Assembly (NCBI RefSeq): GCF_010183535.1
Contig: NC_071329.1
Coordinates: 15,500,001-15,564,000 of the forward strand
Direction: 5' to 3'
Origin: Caenorhabditis remanei
Lineage: Eukaryota > Nematoda > Chromadorea > Rhabditida > Rhabditidae
DNA length: 64,000 nt
A model generated the notes under the pieces. It did no database searches, had not been told where the DNA came from, and worked only from the letters and a program-made list of their open reading frames with translations. Numbering within the stretch: the first letter of the stretch is position 1; every line of letters begins with the position of its first letter. A program made the translations under genes and the position numbers. Below, one piece after another: positions 1 through 9,527 of the stretch.

Positions 1-938
1 AGATTCTGCAAGATTTTCAAAAAAAGCTTCAAAAACTAGGACTCATAAATGTTCAATGGTCTGACCTTTTTATGGATATCAGGAAAAAACTATTCAAGTA
101 GAAAATTTTCAGAAATCAAAAAATTCAATTTTTTCGAAAAAAATTTTTGTGGTATGATCGAAAATTGTACCGGAACTGAATAAAAATAGCATGATTGAAT
201 GAAAAACTTCAAAAAACCATTATTTTGAAACATCAAAATAAATTTACTGGAAGGACTTGAAAGTTAAAATCGCAGTTTTTCTCATTCTTCACAAAAAATA
301 TTTTTTTAGGTCTAGAGATACGAGTAGGGAAAGCATGTTTCCAATACTAAATTTTATGTAAATTCCGAATTTAAAATAAAAAAGCCCGTCTTCTCGTGTC
401 ACTGACGAGATAAAAACGATTTCATGAAAAAAACCCAAAAATTTCATATATTTTGAAAATTTTCACAATGAAGGTGTTGAGCTGGAATTTTCTTCTGAAC
501 ACAAAAAATGCTTATAATAGTGTCTACAACAATTTCCCGTTGAGATTTCATAGCTAACTTCTTCAGGAAAATTTTTCGAAAAATATCGATTTTTTGATTT
601 TCCTAGGTACCCACGTGACGGACCCGGCCAAAAAGTACCCCAATTTGCTGACAACATTTGATACTATCTTTGATCAAAATTATAGGCAAATCGGAGATTC
701 TCAACTTTTTTCGTGTGCCTACGGGTGATCGAACGAGTCAGAGAGTGCGTCATAAATCTTTTTGCCAATTGTCCTTTGTTCCATTATTGATAACAATCTG
801 AAATTAAACTGAAGCAAAAACTCAAATTGCTACATATTTCAAGGAAAATAATAGGTAAACGAGAAAGTACCCGTTTTTTTTGTCTGAAATTTTCATACAT
901 TCCAGACTAGGAGAATTCACATCCAACAAAAAGTCTGA
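1..938. other. Intergenic, no gene recognised
   Basis: AT-rich sequence with poly-A and poly-T tracts. No spliced or unspliced coding segment with convincing splice signals was found on either strand. The open frame on the minus strand near 463-657 has no features of a nematode exon. Confidence 0.5.
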
Positions 939-1085
939 ATGAAGTGCAAGTTACTCTCGTTTTTCGTCTTCATTCCATTTGTTGGTCCATTCGTGTGTTG
1001 CATCCGTTTATCGTTTTGGATCATTATAGTGCTTCCCGACCAGAACAATGAAATTACATTCTGTGAATTTGATAGGATTGCATGA
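939..1085 (+). CDS. Small hydrophobic ORF, doubtful
   Basis: An ATG at 939 opens a 48-codon frame ending in TGA at 1083-1085. The N-terminal half is strongly hydrophobic (begins MKCKLLSFFVFIPFVG) with two adjacent cysteines, like a signal peptide or membrane segment. It has no detectable partner exon, no paralogue in the window, and no clear poly(A) signal. It may be a chance ORF or the first exon of something degraded. Confidence 0.12.
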   Translation: MKCKLLSFFVFIPFVGPFVCCIRLSFWIIIVLPDQNNEITFCEFDRIA

Positions 1086-1299
1086 AGAGGAAACTAGAGG
1101 AAGAAAAAAGGCAAATAAACAGCGCAGGTGGATCGAGCGCAATGAAAAACAGAGAGATCTCAAAAAGAGAAGAGGAGCATGAAAAACGCCTTTCAGTTCA
1201 ATAAAAAAGTCACTTAAGTTTCAAATGATAGTCGTATTAACATGATGATGAGAAAATGAAGTGGAAAAATACCTACCTCCATTTATTTTCAGCTCATTT

Positions 1300-1516
1300 T
1301 CTTCTTAAATACGAAAACTCTCATAAAAAAGACAAGCACATGACAGATAAAGAATTTGCTTACACAATTAGTTTTCGAGAGGAAGAAACGATGCAGAATT
1401 TGACTTTTGATCTAATTCACTGTTAATTGTCAACATTATGAAACATCCGTCGTGTAACCACCTCTTGTAGTTTCCTATATAAGCAATAGTGATAAGGCTC
1501 AGTCATCGCTTTTTTA
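1300..1516 (+). promoter_or_regulatory. Promoter of first lectin gene, conserved with 9301-9527
   Basis: About 215 bp upstream of the ATG are nearly identical to the sequence upstream of the lectin gene at 9528, which marks the extent of the duplicated promoter. A TATA box (TATATAA, about 1475-1481) lies about 40 bp before the ATG. A TGATAA motif at about 1490 matches the WGATAR core bound by nematode intestinal GATA factors such as ELT-2. Gut expression is therefore a reasonable inference but is not shown by the sequence. Confidence 0.6.
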
Positions 1517-3575
1517 ATGCAATTCGCCGTCATCGCATTCTTTCTCTTTCCTATTTTCTATACTGCGTTTGCTGCAAGTACTCCAGTATGCACGAACGGA
1601 TTCACCTTAATCAATTCTAAATGCCTAAAGCTGTATACAACTCCGTCAAGTTACTCCGCAGCCGAAGAATCTTGCCGGAGCGTTGGAGCTACATTAGTGA
1701 CTGTCAAAAATGCAAATGTTAGTTGTTCCTAGCTAGATTGCAATCAAAACATTATTATTTAGGATAATCAAGCGATCACCACTATTGTGGGATCCACTGT
1801 TTCTCTTGTATGGATGGGTTTGTATTGTCTGGACAGTGATCCTTCAAAATGCTTATGGGACGATTCTACTGGATCAGCAGGAATATACAGTAACTTTGCA
1901 AGTGGTAGGTATTGAATATCTGGATGTTTGTCTACGACAACAGTGTAGGAACTTGAGAAAGCAATTGTCACAGGCCAATTTCTATCCTGTCTCTTCTCCC
2001 TTTTCCTCGGGATCTATCTCTCTATTGAAAAGATTAATTACCATCTGCCCCGCGGGAGTGTAAACAATAGGGCTTCCATTCGGCAGGGTAAAATTCGGGG
2101 ACCCGCTACCCGCCCGGGGGGGGGGGGGGAGGACGTTTATGCGTGACCGGGGTCGTGGGAGAACAAAAAATTTCGCGAATGAGAGAATTCATTATGCCGA
2201 TTTTCACGTTTATCCCCCGCCCGGGCGGGTAATGGCGAGTAAATAAAAAGATTGCAATCATCAAAAATGTACCTAAACAGACTGAAATAATAAAAGTCCA
2301 GAGCTGGCGCGACCTGCTTTTTAAACAATAATAAGTGGCTTTTTTGCTTCTGGAGGTAGACGATTAAGGAAGAAGTTTTCCAAGCTTATCACCGAGTTCC
2401 AAGCTTCTTTGAGCCATTTTTCAATCATTGAATAGGTTTCTGTGTAGAACTCATTCTAAACCTTGTTAGTATTTCGACCGGCAAATTTGAAGATGACTCA
2501 ATTTTTTGAAAAATAACATTTTGAAAATTGCTGAACATTGCAAATCAACTTGTTCTTTTCTGACTTGATTCCGAAAAACAAACAATAATCAATTTTTGAA
2601 AATAGTTTTTCAGGTTTCCCGCTTGTCGATATCGGAAAATGTGTCTACTACTCTGTGCAAGGAGCATTAGCAGGAAAATGGGTTAGCGGAGATTGTGACA
2701 ACGATCCAAGAGCATACGTATGTGAATTGCCGTATACCGTCGCAGGTGAACATATCTAATTCCATTTTGTGAAGGTTTTAATAGATGTTTCAGATAACTG
2801 TACTTACAATTACAACGGATTTTGTTATTCCCTTCATAGCTCGGCTGCATTTGTTCAAGCACAAGAGACATGTGAACAGGAATGTGGAAATCTTGTTTCA
2901 ATAACTTCTGAAATGGAAAACCGTTATATTGCCACGATAGAAAATCCCTGGACAAATTCAGATTGGGTATACATAGGAGCAATGTTTCCAAGGTCCAACG
3001 CGTTTGCTTGGATTGATGGATCTGTTTGGAGTTACAATAATATTGATCCTTCCATATCTCCCAATAGCGGTAATTGTGCGGCCATTGGGAATTCAAAAGC
3101 AAGCTCCTATGGTTTTTGGGTGGACACGTTTTGCAGTGATGCTTGGCCTTTTATTTGCAAACGTCCTGCTGGAGCTCAGTGTCCTCCAAATCAACCAACT
3201 GTAACAGTTACTCCTGTTCCTAACCAGCCATCTTACTGTAACTCTACACTTCTACTCGCGCCTGGAGTCATCACATCCCCCAATTATCCACAAAATTATG
3301 ACAACAATCTATTCTGTTCATACCAATTGGCAACGCTAGGATCCTACAAAATTCTTCTCCAATTTAGCGGATTTATCACTGAATCAAGCGATGATATCGT
3401 TAAAGTTTACGATGGCGACTCTTCGTATAAACCTCTTTTGGGATCATACAGTGGTAACTTGGGCTCATTCAATGTAGTTTCGACTGGCAACACGGTGTAT
3501 GTCACATTCAAGACTGATGGGAGTAATGTTTTTCAAGGATTTTCTGCCAGGTTTTTGGTGTATTCCGGTTCATAA
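1517..3575 (+). CDS. Secreted C-type lectin, CTLD-CTLD-CUB (lectin gene 1)
   Basis: Four exons: 1517-1717, 1763-1904, 2614-2745 and 2794-3575, all with GT-AG introns, give a 418-residue secreted protein. Residues 1-20 are a signal peptide. The first C-type lectin domain covers about 24-153 and is split over exons 1-3. The second covers about 159-280 and is followed by a Pro-rich linker. A CUB domain with the SPNYPQNYDNN motif fills about 307-418. Neither lectin domain shows the EPN/QPD and WND calcium-sugar residues, so classical calcium-dependent sugar binding is doubtful. It belongs to the nematode clec family, whose members are often secreted from the gut and respond to microbes (family knowledge). 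Its closest relative here is the gene at 9528. Intron 2 (709 bp) carries a GC-rich inverted repeat. I cannot assign a clec number. Confidence 0.92.
2098..2238. repeat. GC-rich inverted repeat in intron 2 of lectin gene 1
   Basis: CTACCCGCCCGGG at the left and CCCGGGCGGGTAATGG at the right are inverted copies bounding about 140 bp in an otherwise AT-rich intron. A run of a dozen G residues follows the left arm. The exon-2/exon-3 intron of the paralogue at 9528 lacks it, so it is a likely insertion after duplication. Confidence 0.5.
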
Positions 3576-3588
3576 ACCTATTAAAGTG

Positions 3589-3594
3589 AATAAA
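3589..3594 (+). terminator. Poly(A) signal AATAAA of lectin gene 1
   Basis: AATAAA lies 14 bp after the stop codon. The paralogue at 9528 has the same signal in the same context (11497-11502). Confidence 0.7.
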
Positions 3595-3918
3595 TATTTT
3601 TGGCAATTGACTGATTCATTATTTATAACAGTGTGAAATCTCGAGGAAACAAAGTTAAAACAGTATTTTTGATGAGAAAAAAATGTCGCAAAAAAGGAAA
3701 GAGCGTATTCTACCGCTAGGCGCGCCTACATTACAGGTTTTACGGTATTCTATTTCGTAAAATTCCTCGAACTTTGGTCGGTGTCAAAGATCCATTCAAG
3801 TTAGTAGCTAAACAGAAGAAGCTATCCGCATTCACCTAATCCTTTTGAATTGAATGGGTCGTGACCTTTCGGAGAAAGAGAGATTCAATACATCAGAAGA
3901 GACAAAGAAAATCATATA
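3595..3918. other. Intergenic, with a MITE end fragment
   Basis: No gene seen. Around 3718-3750 a fragment (CCTACATTACAGGTTTTACG) resembles the TACCGTAAAACCTCTAATAG-type ends of the MITE family found at 10271-10493 and 23781-24030. The TA before the Tc1-like element is at 3917-3918. Confidence 0.4.
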
Positions 3919-3994
3919 CAGTGCTGGCCATAATTCTATCCCCTTTTGGTTTTTTCAGCATAACTTTTTTATTAGTTATCCGATTGATCTGAAA
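3919..3994 (+). repeat. Left TIR of the Tc1-like element
   Basis: 76 bp, inverted partner of 5458-5533 with one mismatch (TTTTGG here against TTCTGG in the complement of the right end). Confidence 0.93.
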
Positions 3995-4193
3995 ATTTTT
4001 CAGCCTACGGTAAGCATCTATACGCAAGATTGCAGACAGAAATTGCATCATCCAATAAAAAATTTTTAGCGTTTTTTTCGATTTTTCGATATTTTCACTT
4101 TTTCACGTTTTTCACTTTTTCCAGTTTTTAATTATTTGTGTTTTTCTGAAAAGTCCAAAGTGCATGTTCTGACTTGAAAGTTGATGTTTAGGT

Positions 4194-5268
4194 ATGACTA
4201 GACCAACAAACAACAAGAACTTCCCGCTTTCTGTCAAGACCGCCATCTTTCGTGGTCATCTGAATGGACAGTCAACCAAGATGCTTGCTGCTCAGTTTCA
4301 GTGCTCACCTTCAGGAATCCGTAAACTTATCAAGAGGTGTCTTGATCAGGTAAATGTTAAAAAACACTTGTTTAAATCATACAAACGTTTAGAACACGTT
4401 TGAGCTGGCAAAACACCCAGGAAGACCTCGAAAAACCACCCATGTGATGGATCGCAACATCATCCGAGCGTCAAGAGAGGATCCTCGTAGGACCTCAACG
4501 GACATCCAAGTCGTCGTGACTTCTCCGAATGAACCAGTACCATCCAGAAGAACAATCCGAAGACGTCTCCAAGCTCAAGGACTTCATGGAAGGCGTCCAG
4601 TCAAAAAACCGTTCATCAGTGAGAAGAATCGCAGAAGCCGTGTTGAGTGGGCAAAAGCTCATTTGAGCTGGGGACGTCAGGAGTGGGCAAAACACGTCTG
4701 GTCCGACGAATCCAAGTTCAATTTGTTCGGCAGCGACGGAAACACATGGATTCGTCGTCCGATTGGAACCAGATTTGATCCCAAGTATCAAACACCGACA
4801 GTCAAACATGGGGGTGGATCGTGCATGGTTTGGGGATGTTTTTCCAGCCAAGGCATGGGTCCTCTACGAAGAATCGTTGGTATCATGGATCGATTCCAGT
4901 ATGAAGATATTTTGGAGAATACGATGAGACCATGGGCACTTCAAAATGTCGGCAGAGCTTACGTCTTCCAGCAAGACAACGATCCGAAGCATACTTCTCT
5001 CCATGTTCGCTCGTGGTTTCAACGTCGTCGTGTGGATCTTCTGGAGTGGCCAAGCCAAAGTCCGGACTTGAATCCGATTGAACATATGTGGGAAGAGCTC
5101 GAACGTCGACTATCTGGAGTTAGAGCCACAAATGCGGACCAAAAATTCGCGCAACTCGAAGCCGCCTGGATGGCAATCCCGAAGTCGGTGATCGACAAGC
5201 TTCTGGACTCGATGCCGAGACGTTGCCAAGCCGTTATTGATTCTCGTGGATACGCAACGAAGTATTGA
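4194..5268 (+). CDS. Tc1-family DD34E transposase
   Basis: Exon 1 is 4194-4349 and exon 2 is 4393-5268, with a 43-bp GT-AG intron; Tc1 has an intron of similar size near the same place. The product is 343 residues, the same length as Tc1 transposase. The N-terminal third is the paired-like helix-turn-helix DNA-binding region, with a GRPRK AT-hook-like motif just after the intron. The catalytic acidic residues are visible in VWSDESKFNLFG (first Asp), FQQDNDPKH (second Asp) and SPDLNPIEHMWEELE (Glu). The spacing between the second Asp and the Glu is 34 residues. The protein excises and reinserts the element at TA sites. No stop codon or frameshift was found, so it may be functional. Confidence 0.95.
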
Positions 5269-5457
5269 ACTTATAAATTTTGTTTCTGGTCATTTTCTTT
5301 TTTATTTTTCATTTCCGTGACTCTATTTAGCCGATCTCTTATTTTTGTTGATTTTCTTGGTTTTTTGAAAAAAGATGAAATTTTTAAAATTTTTAAAAAT
5401 ATTTTAAAACCAATTTGTTTTTACATATTTTTTACCTTTATACACATTGCTGCCAAG

Positions 5458-5533
5458 TTTCAGATCAATCGGATAACTAATAAAAAAGTTATGCTGAAAA
5501 AACCAGAAGGGGATAGAATTATGGCCAGCACTG
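5458..5533 (-). repeat. Right TIR of the Tc1-like element
   Basis: Inverted partner of 3919-3994, followed by the target TA at 5534-5535. Confidence 0.93.
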
Positions 5534-5535
5534 TA

Positions 5536-7139
5536 GGTGATCATGCACTTTGCCGCATTTGGTGAGATCTGGTCGGAAACGGATATTATCGTTCTCAATT
5601 TTGTGTCACACCCGAAGGAAAAAGCGAAAATGGGAACGACAAACGAAAACGAAAGTGATTAGATCGGTGTGGTTTGTTGTCTTTTCTCAAGAAATGATTC
5701 TCTGCGTTCCGTGATGTTTTTCATCAAGTAGTCAGTCATTCTTAAAATGGCTTCAGATGACTTACTGTATAGTTGTCGAACAATATTCCCCTATTTTTAT
5801 TGAATTAATTTCTCTATAATTTTCTATTGTTTGAAAGGTGAGAAACTTTGTTTTCAAAAGGGTCAGATAATTTTCTATGTATTTGTTATGAATTTTCAAC
5901 TTTTAATATTTTTAGACATAGTCTTGTATCAAAAAAGTATTTGTTTGCTAGTTTCGAGGCGGAAAATAAGAATTTTCTGCTTCCAGACCTCGTGATTATA
6001 AAATCGTTTTTATAGGCTTGACGCTTACGGACATGGTCTTTTCTGGCATCGGGTTCTATTCAATCAGTTAGGGATCCTGAGAACTACTACAGCTTCCCGG
6101 CTCAACATAAAACTGTCTTCTGAAACATGAATACAGTAGCCCACGTAGGCTTCGAATTTTCATACAGATTGTACGACACAAGGGGTTTGAGTACTCCAAG
6201 AGTGGTTTGAGTGGTCAGCATTTGTGAGTATGCTATTTTAAATCAAACATTTTTAATTTGAAATTCAGGAAACTGCTTACGTCTGCTACAGAACAGGTCA
6301 AGTGGGCCGGAAAAGTCAAAACCAGAATCAATTTATAAAGGAAAGGCGTTGTCAGTTATTAGTTCCATTCAATTAATAAATCGTTTGTTTATATACCACT
6401 TGTTTTACGTTCTTCTATAATTAGCTTTAAAACATGTTGAGTTATTTCAGTTTTTGATCTAAAAAACCTTACCGTGTTACATTTTCAAACGACTAATAGT
6501 GAACATTGATGTGGATTTCAAACAAAATATTTTTGTGAAGCCATTTCTTTATTAACAAACGCTATTAACAAACGCAAACGGCTGAATGTTTGTTTGTCAG
6601 TCGCCGATCCTACCCCCCTCCCTACTGAACCGATTTTCTTTAAATTTGGACCAAAAGATCAGAAATTTTCTCTTAATGATGCCCGCCTTTTTCTTTTTTT
6701 AAAATTCTCAAAATGGCGTCATCTGGGACAGAAAAACTGATAAAGAATGTGGACAGCGGAAAAAGGGGGAGATATGGTCGACAAAGCGTCGGCTTTCTTT
6801 CCTCGTCGCGGCCGGCATTTTTCTTGGCCCGCATGGTACGACTTTTTTTTTTCGAAAAACATTTTTTTTTTTCAGCAGTAATTTTTGAAAAAGTGGTTTT
6901 TGGGGCATTTTCTGCAAAAATTCGACTGAATTGATGATTTTTATTCGTTCTACAGTGAATTTAGTGATAAAAAAAGCACTTGAAAATTATTTTTGGGGTG
7001 CAAAAATTTTAAAAAAATTTCCACCCGGGCCGACAAAATTTTTCCTCGGCCCGTCAAATAACAAGTATGGTTTGTTCGACGTGAACCGACTAGTGTAGAT
7101 TAAATGTAAAGTTTTTTTTCAGTTGACTTTCCGTACTGG
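5536..7139. other. Intergenic, repeats only
   Basis: No coding structure recognised. Around 6580-6620 there is a short direct repeat of TATTAACAAACGC. From about 6800 to 7070 there are CGGCC/GGCCCG-rich ends (for example GGGCCGACAAAATTTTTCC followed by CGGCCCGTC) of a dispersed GC-ended repeat that is also seen at 9950-10195 and 60373-61290. The ORF starting ATGGCGTC at 6713 overlaps this repeat and is probably not a gene. Confidence 0.4.
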
Positions 7140-7500
7140 TGGTTTTTGAAGCGTCACCGATATACTAACGCCCCCACAAGGTAATAGAAAAGCAAAAATA
7201 GTTTTTTTTGTTGCTGTTTTGCTACATTGTGATTACGTCTATTAAAGAAGTTACCTTAATGTACGAAGTTTGAAAATCTCAACATAATCTGCAGTACCGT
7301 GCAGTCAGAAATAAAATTTGGCCTCTTTCAGTTGAAAATGACCAACTTTGAGAGGGTGTTACGGCATCACTGATTGTCCCACAAAGTAAATTATTTATAA
7401 ACCATACACAACAGAGGTAGAGCTTCATTTTTGACAACTTTTTTTGACTCTCTAGGGTGTGAGTTGGTCATTTTAAACTGAAAAAGACAAAAATGTATAT
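7140..7500. repeat. Degraded copy of a fold-back element
   Basis: ACCAACTTTGAGAGGGTGTT with GATTGTCCCACAAAGTAAAT, then an inverted AGTTGGTCATTTTAAACTGA, matches the family with better copies at 16711-17169, 18745-19125 and 48305-48680. It lies just upstream of the lectin pseudogene. Confidence 0.55.
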
Positions 7501-7837
7501 CTTCATTCATGGTACTATAGAAGTTACGTCTGATAAAAGGAGGTGGTAACAGATGTGAGGAAGAACTTTTTTGGCTCTTTCAAGATCCTTAAGTTTTAAA
7601 TTTAAAAATAAAAAGTACCGACAGAAATGTGATTTCCAAAAAGTGACGAAATGTGTATTGATAACAATATTTGCTCTGATAGTGAGAGTTTACGTAAACT
7701 TTTGATCTGGAGTCATTGGTCTTGTGGACTGAAACTTGTGTGTAGAAACTTCGTGAACGCACCAAGACTCAATTGTTTTTTCAGCTCCAAATTTTCCCAT
7801 CTAAACCGTTCTTTTAACCTCCTCCATTCTAATTCAG

Positions 7838-8145
7838 GTTTCCCACACATCGATGTTGGCAAATGTGTGTATTATTCTGTGCAGGGAGCACTAGCAGGAA
7901 AATGGTTTAGTGGTGACTGTGAAAATGAGACGAAGGCTTATATATGCGAGCTGCCAATCACACATACAGGTAGACTTCTTCATAATCGTTTTTCGTACAT
8001 CCCCTGTTTCAGATGACTGCAAATACAACAACAATGGTCACTGATGCACTTTCCACAACACACCAACTGCATTCGTTTAAGCTCAGGAAGCCTGCGAGAA
8101 GGAATGTGGAAACCTGGTATCTGTGACATCCGATAATACTAGCCA
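7838..8145 (+). pseudogene. Truncated C-type lectin pseudogene
   Basis: The segment 7838-7969 aligns with exon 3 of the lectin genes (same 132-nt length and same splice borders). The segment from 8013 aligns with the start of exon 4. The second lectin domain is broken by an in-frame TGA (after the NGH codons, about 8043) and TAA (about 8079), and similarity ends near 8145, so most of CTLD2 and all of CUB are missing. Exons 1 and 2 are also absent. The preceding intron-like sequence (about 7520-7770) resembles intron 2 of the gene at 11759, which makes that gene the source. It is a dead partial duplicate. Confidence 0.85.
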
Positions 8146-8149
8146 AGAA

Positions 8150-8744
8150 CGTGCTTTATGATATTTTCTACTCAAAATTTGAATTTTTAGGAAAGCTGTG
8201 TAGCGGGCCGGATCCGGATAATCTAGAGTGTTCCCAAACTCTACTTTAGATGATGTGACGATGTTCTGTTTTTTCCCTCGCTCTTCAATACAGAAGTCAA
8301 TTGGGTTTCAATTGAGAGCTGAATTGACATGATGATGAACAGATGCACTGGAAAAAAAGATACATACCTAGAGACACCAACATTTTTTTCAAACTCAATT
8401 TTTCATAAAAATTTTCCTCCTGGCCTGTTCTTCAGGTATATCGAAGTAAATTCCCAAAAATTTTCCCGAAAATATTCACATTCTCCGAAGTTACAGGACC
8501 TTTTTAATCAGCCATGGTTTCTACTGAATTCTCTTGGGGAATTCTTTCGTTTTCCTGACCACGAAAAAAAATTTTTCTGTTTTCACGTTCAATCCGTCAA
8601 ATTTTTGCAAAATTTAGTAAAGTTCGAACCAGAAACCCTTTGAATAAAATCACCGCGTGTTATCCAATGAACTAAATGACCACAAATGTGACGTTGATAA
8701 TAGGAGAATATATTTTTGACGTGATTCAAGAGAATTTTTTGAAG
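8150..8744. other. Intergenic, relic of lectin upstream DNA
   Basis: The stretch near 8325-8395 resembles sequence about 240 bp upstream of lectin gene 1 (ATGATGATGA followed by an ATACCTA-containing stretch). No intact gene was found. The plus-strand open frame 8329-8643 is AT-rich and unsupported. Confidence 0.35.
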
Positions 8745-9110
8745 GATTTTCAGCATATTTTGAGATAAAACATCAAAGATCTAAAGTTCTACAATACGGA
8801 TTTTTTAATTTCTAAGTGGGTCTAGATCGAAATTTTGCGTAGATTCTGATTCCGTCGAGAAACGATGCGAGTCTGGCTTGCATTAACCTGAAATATCGGG
8901 AAAACTGATTTTCATTTTGAATCTGTTGTCTTCCAACATAGAAGAAATCACATTTTACGAATCAACGGTTTTCCAATTCTTGGCCCCAGGTACCTGAAGA
9001 GATTTCATTGAATTCTACGTACTCGATTACATAAGGTCAAAAGTTTTCATTCTGTTTTATCGTACTGGGCTCTCAGGGCAGACCGTCAAACATTTAAATA
9101 ACCTCCCCAT
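8745..9110 (+). pseudogene. Relic copy of intron DNA from the minus-strand gene at 22787-24219
   Basis: Read on +, this stretch aligns in order with the minus strand of about 24060 down to 23150: TTTTCAGCATATTTTGAGAT, CTAGATCGAAATTTTGCGTA, TTCATTGAATTCTAC, TTTATCGTACTGG and CCTCCCCATG blocks recur in the same order. The copy lacks the MITE present at 23781-24030, so it records the pre-insertion state. No intact reading frame remains. Confidence 0.6.
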
Positions 9111-9300
9111 GACGTCCCAAGAGAAGAAAATGAATAACTCCGGCCACGTTCATTGCGGTCCCTATACATACCTCTATTCATCATTTTCATCTCATTTCAT
9201 TACCACTTTTTATCTGAATTTGTCTAACTTCCAAACTGCCAACTCCCATTTCGTGCATGAATGCTGTTATCAGTTGTCATACTGCTTATTGGAACATCCT

Positions 9301-9527
9301 TCATAGAAATACGAAAACTCTCATAAAAAAAGACAAGCGCATGATAGATAAAAATGTGCTTACACAACGCATCAAATAGTTTTCGAGAGGAAGAAACTCT
9401 GCAAAATTTGACTTTTCGTCTAATTCACTGTTAGTTGTCAACATTATGAAACATCCGCCGTGTAGCCACCTCTTGTGATTTCCTATATAAACCACAATGA
9501 TAAGGTTCATTCATCGCTTTTTCCTTC
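9301..9527 (+). promoter_or_regulatory. Promoter of lectin gene 2
   Basis: Near-identical to 1300-1516. TATATAA lies at about 9484-9490 and TGATAA at about 9498, in the same order and spacing relative to the ATG as in lectin gene 1. Confidence 0.6.

Larger units (their letters stand above)
3919..5533 (+). mobile_element. Full-length Tc1-like transposon
   Basis: The 1615-bp element starts CAGTGCTGGCC and ends with its complement. It has 76-bp terminal inverted repeats (3919-3994 and 5458-5533) that differ at one position. A TA dinucleotide flanks each end, the standard Tc1/mariner target duplication. CAGTGCTGGCC is also the end of C. elegans Tc1 (established knowledge) and the length is close to Tc1 (1.6 kb). 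It encodes an apparently intact, spliced transposase. Intact ends and ORF suggest recent activity. Confidence 0.95.

Noticed and set aside
8329..8643. 104-codon open frame on +
   Set aside because: AT-rich, no paralogue, inside decayed duplicate DNA between two lectin loci.
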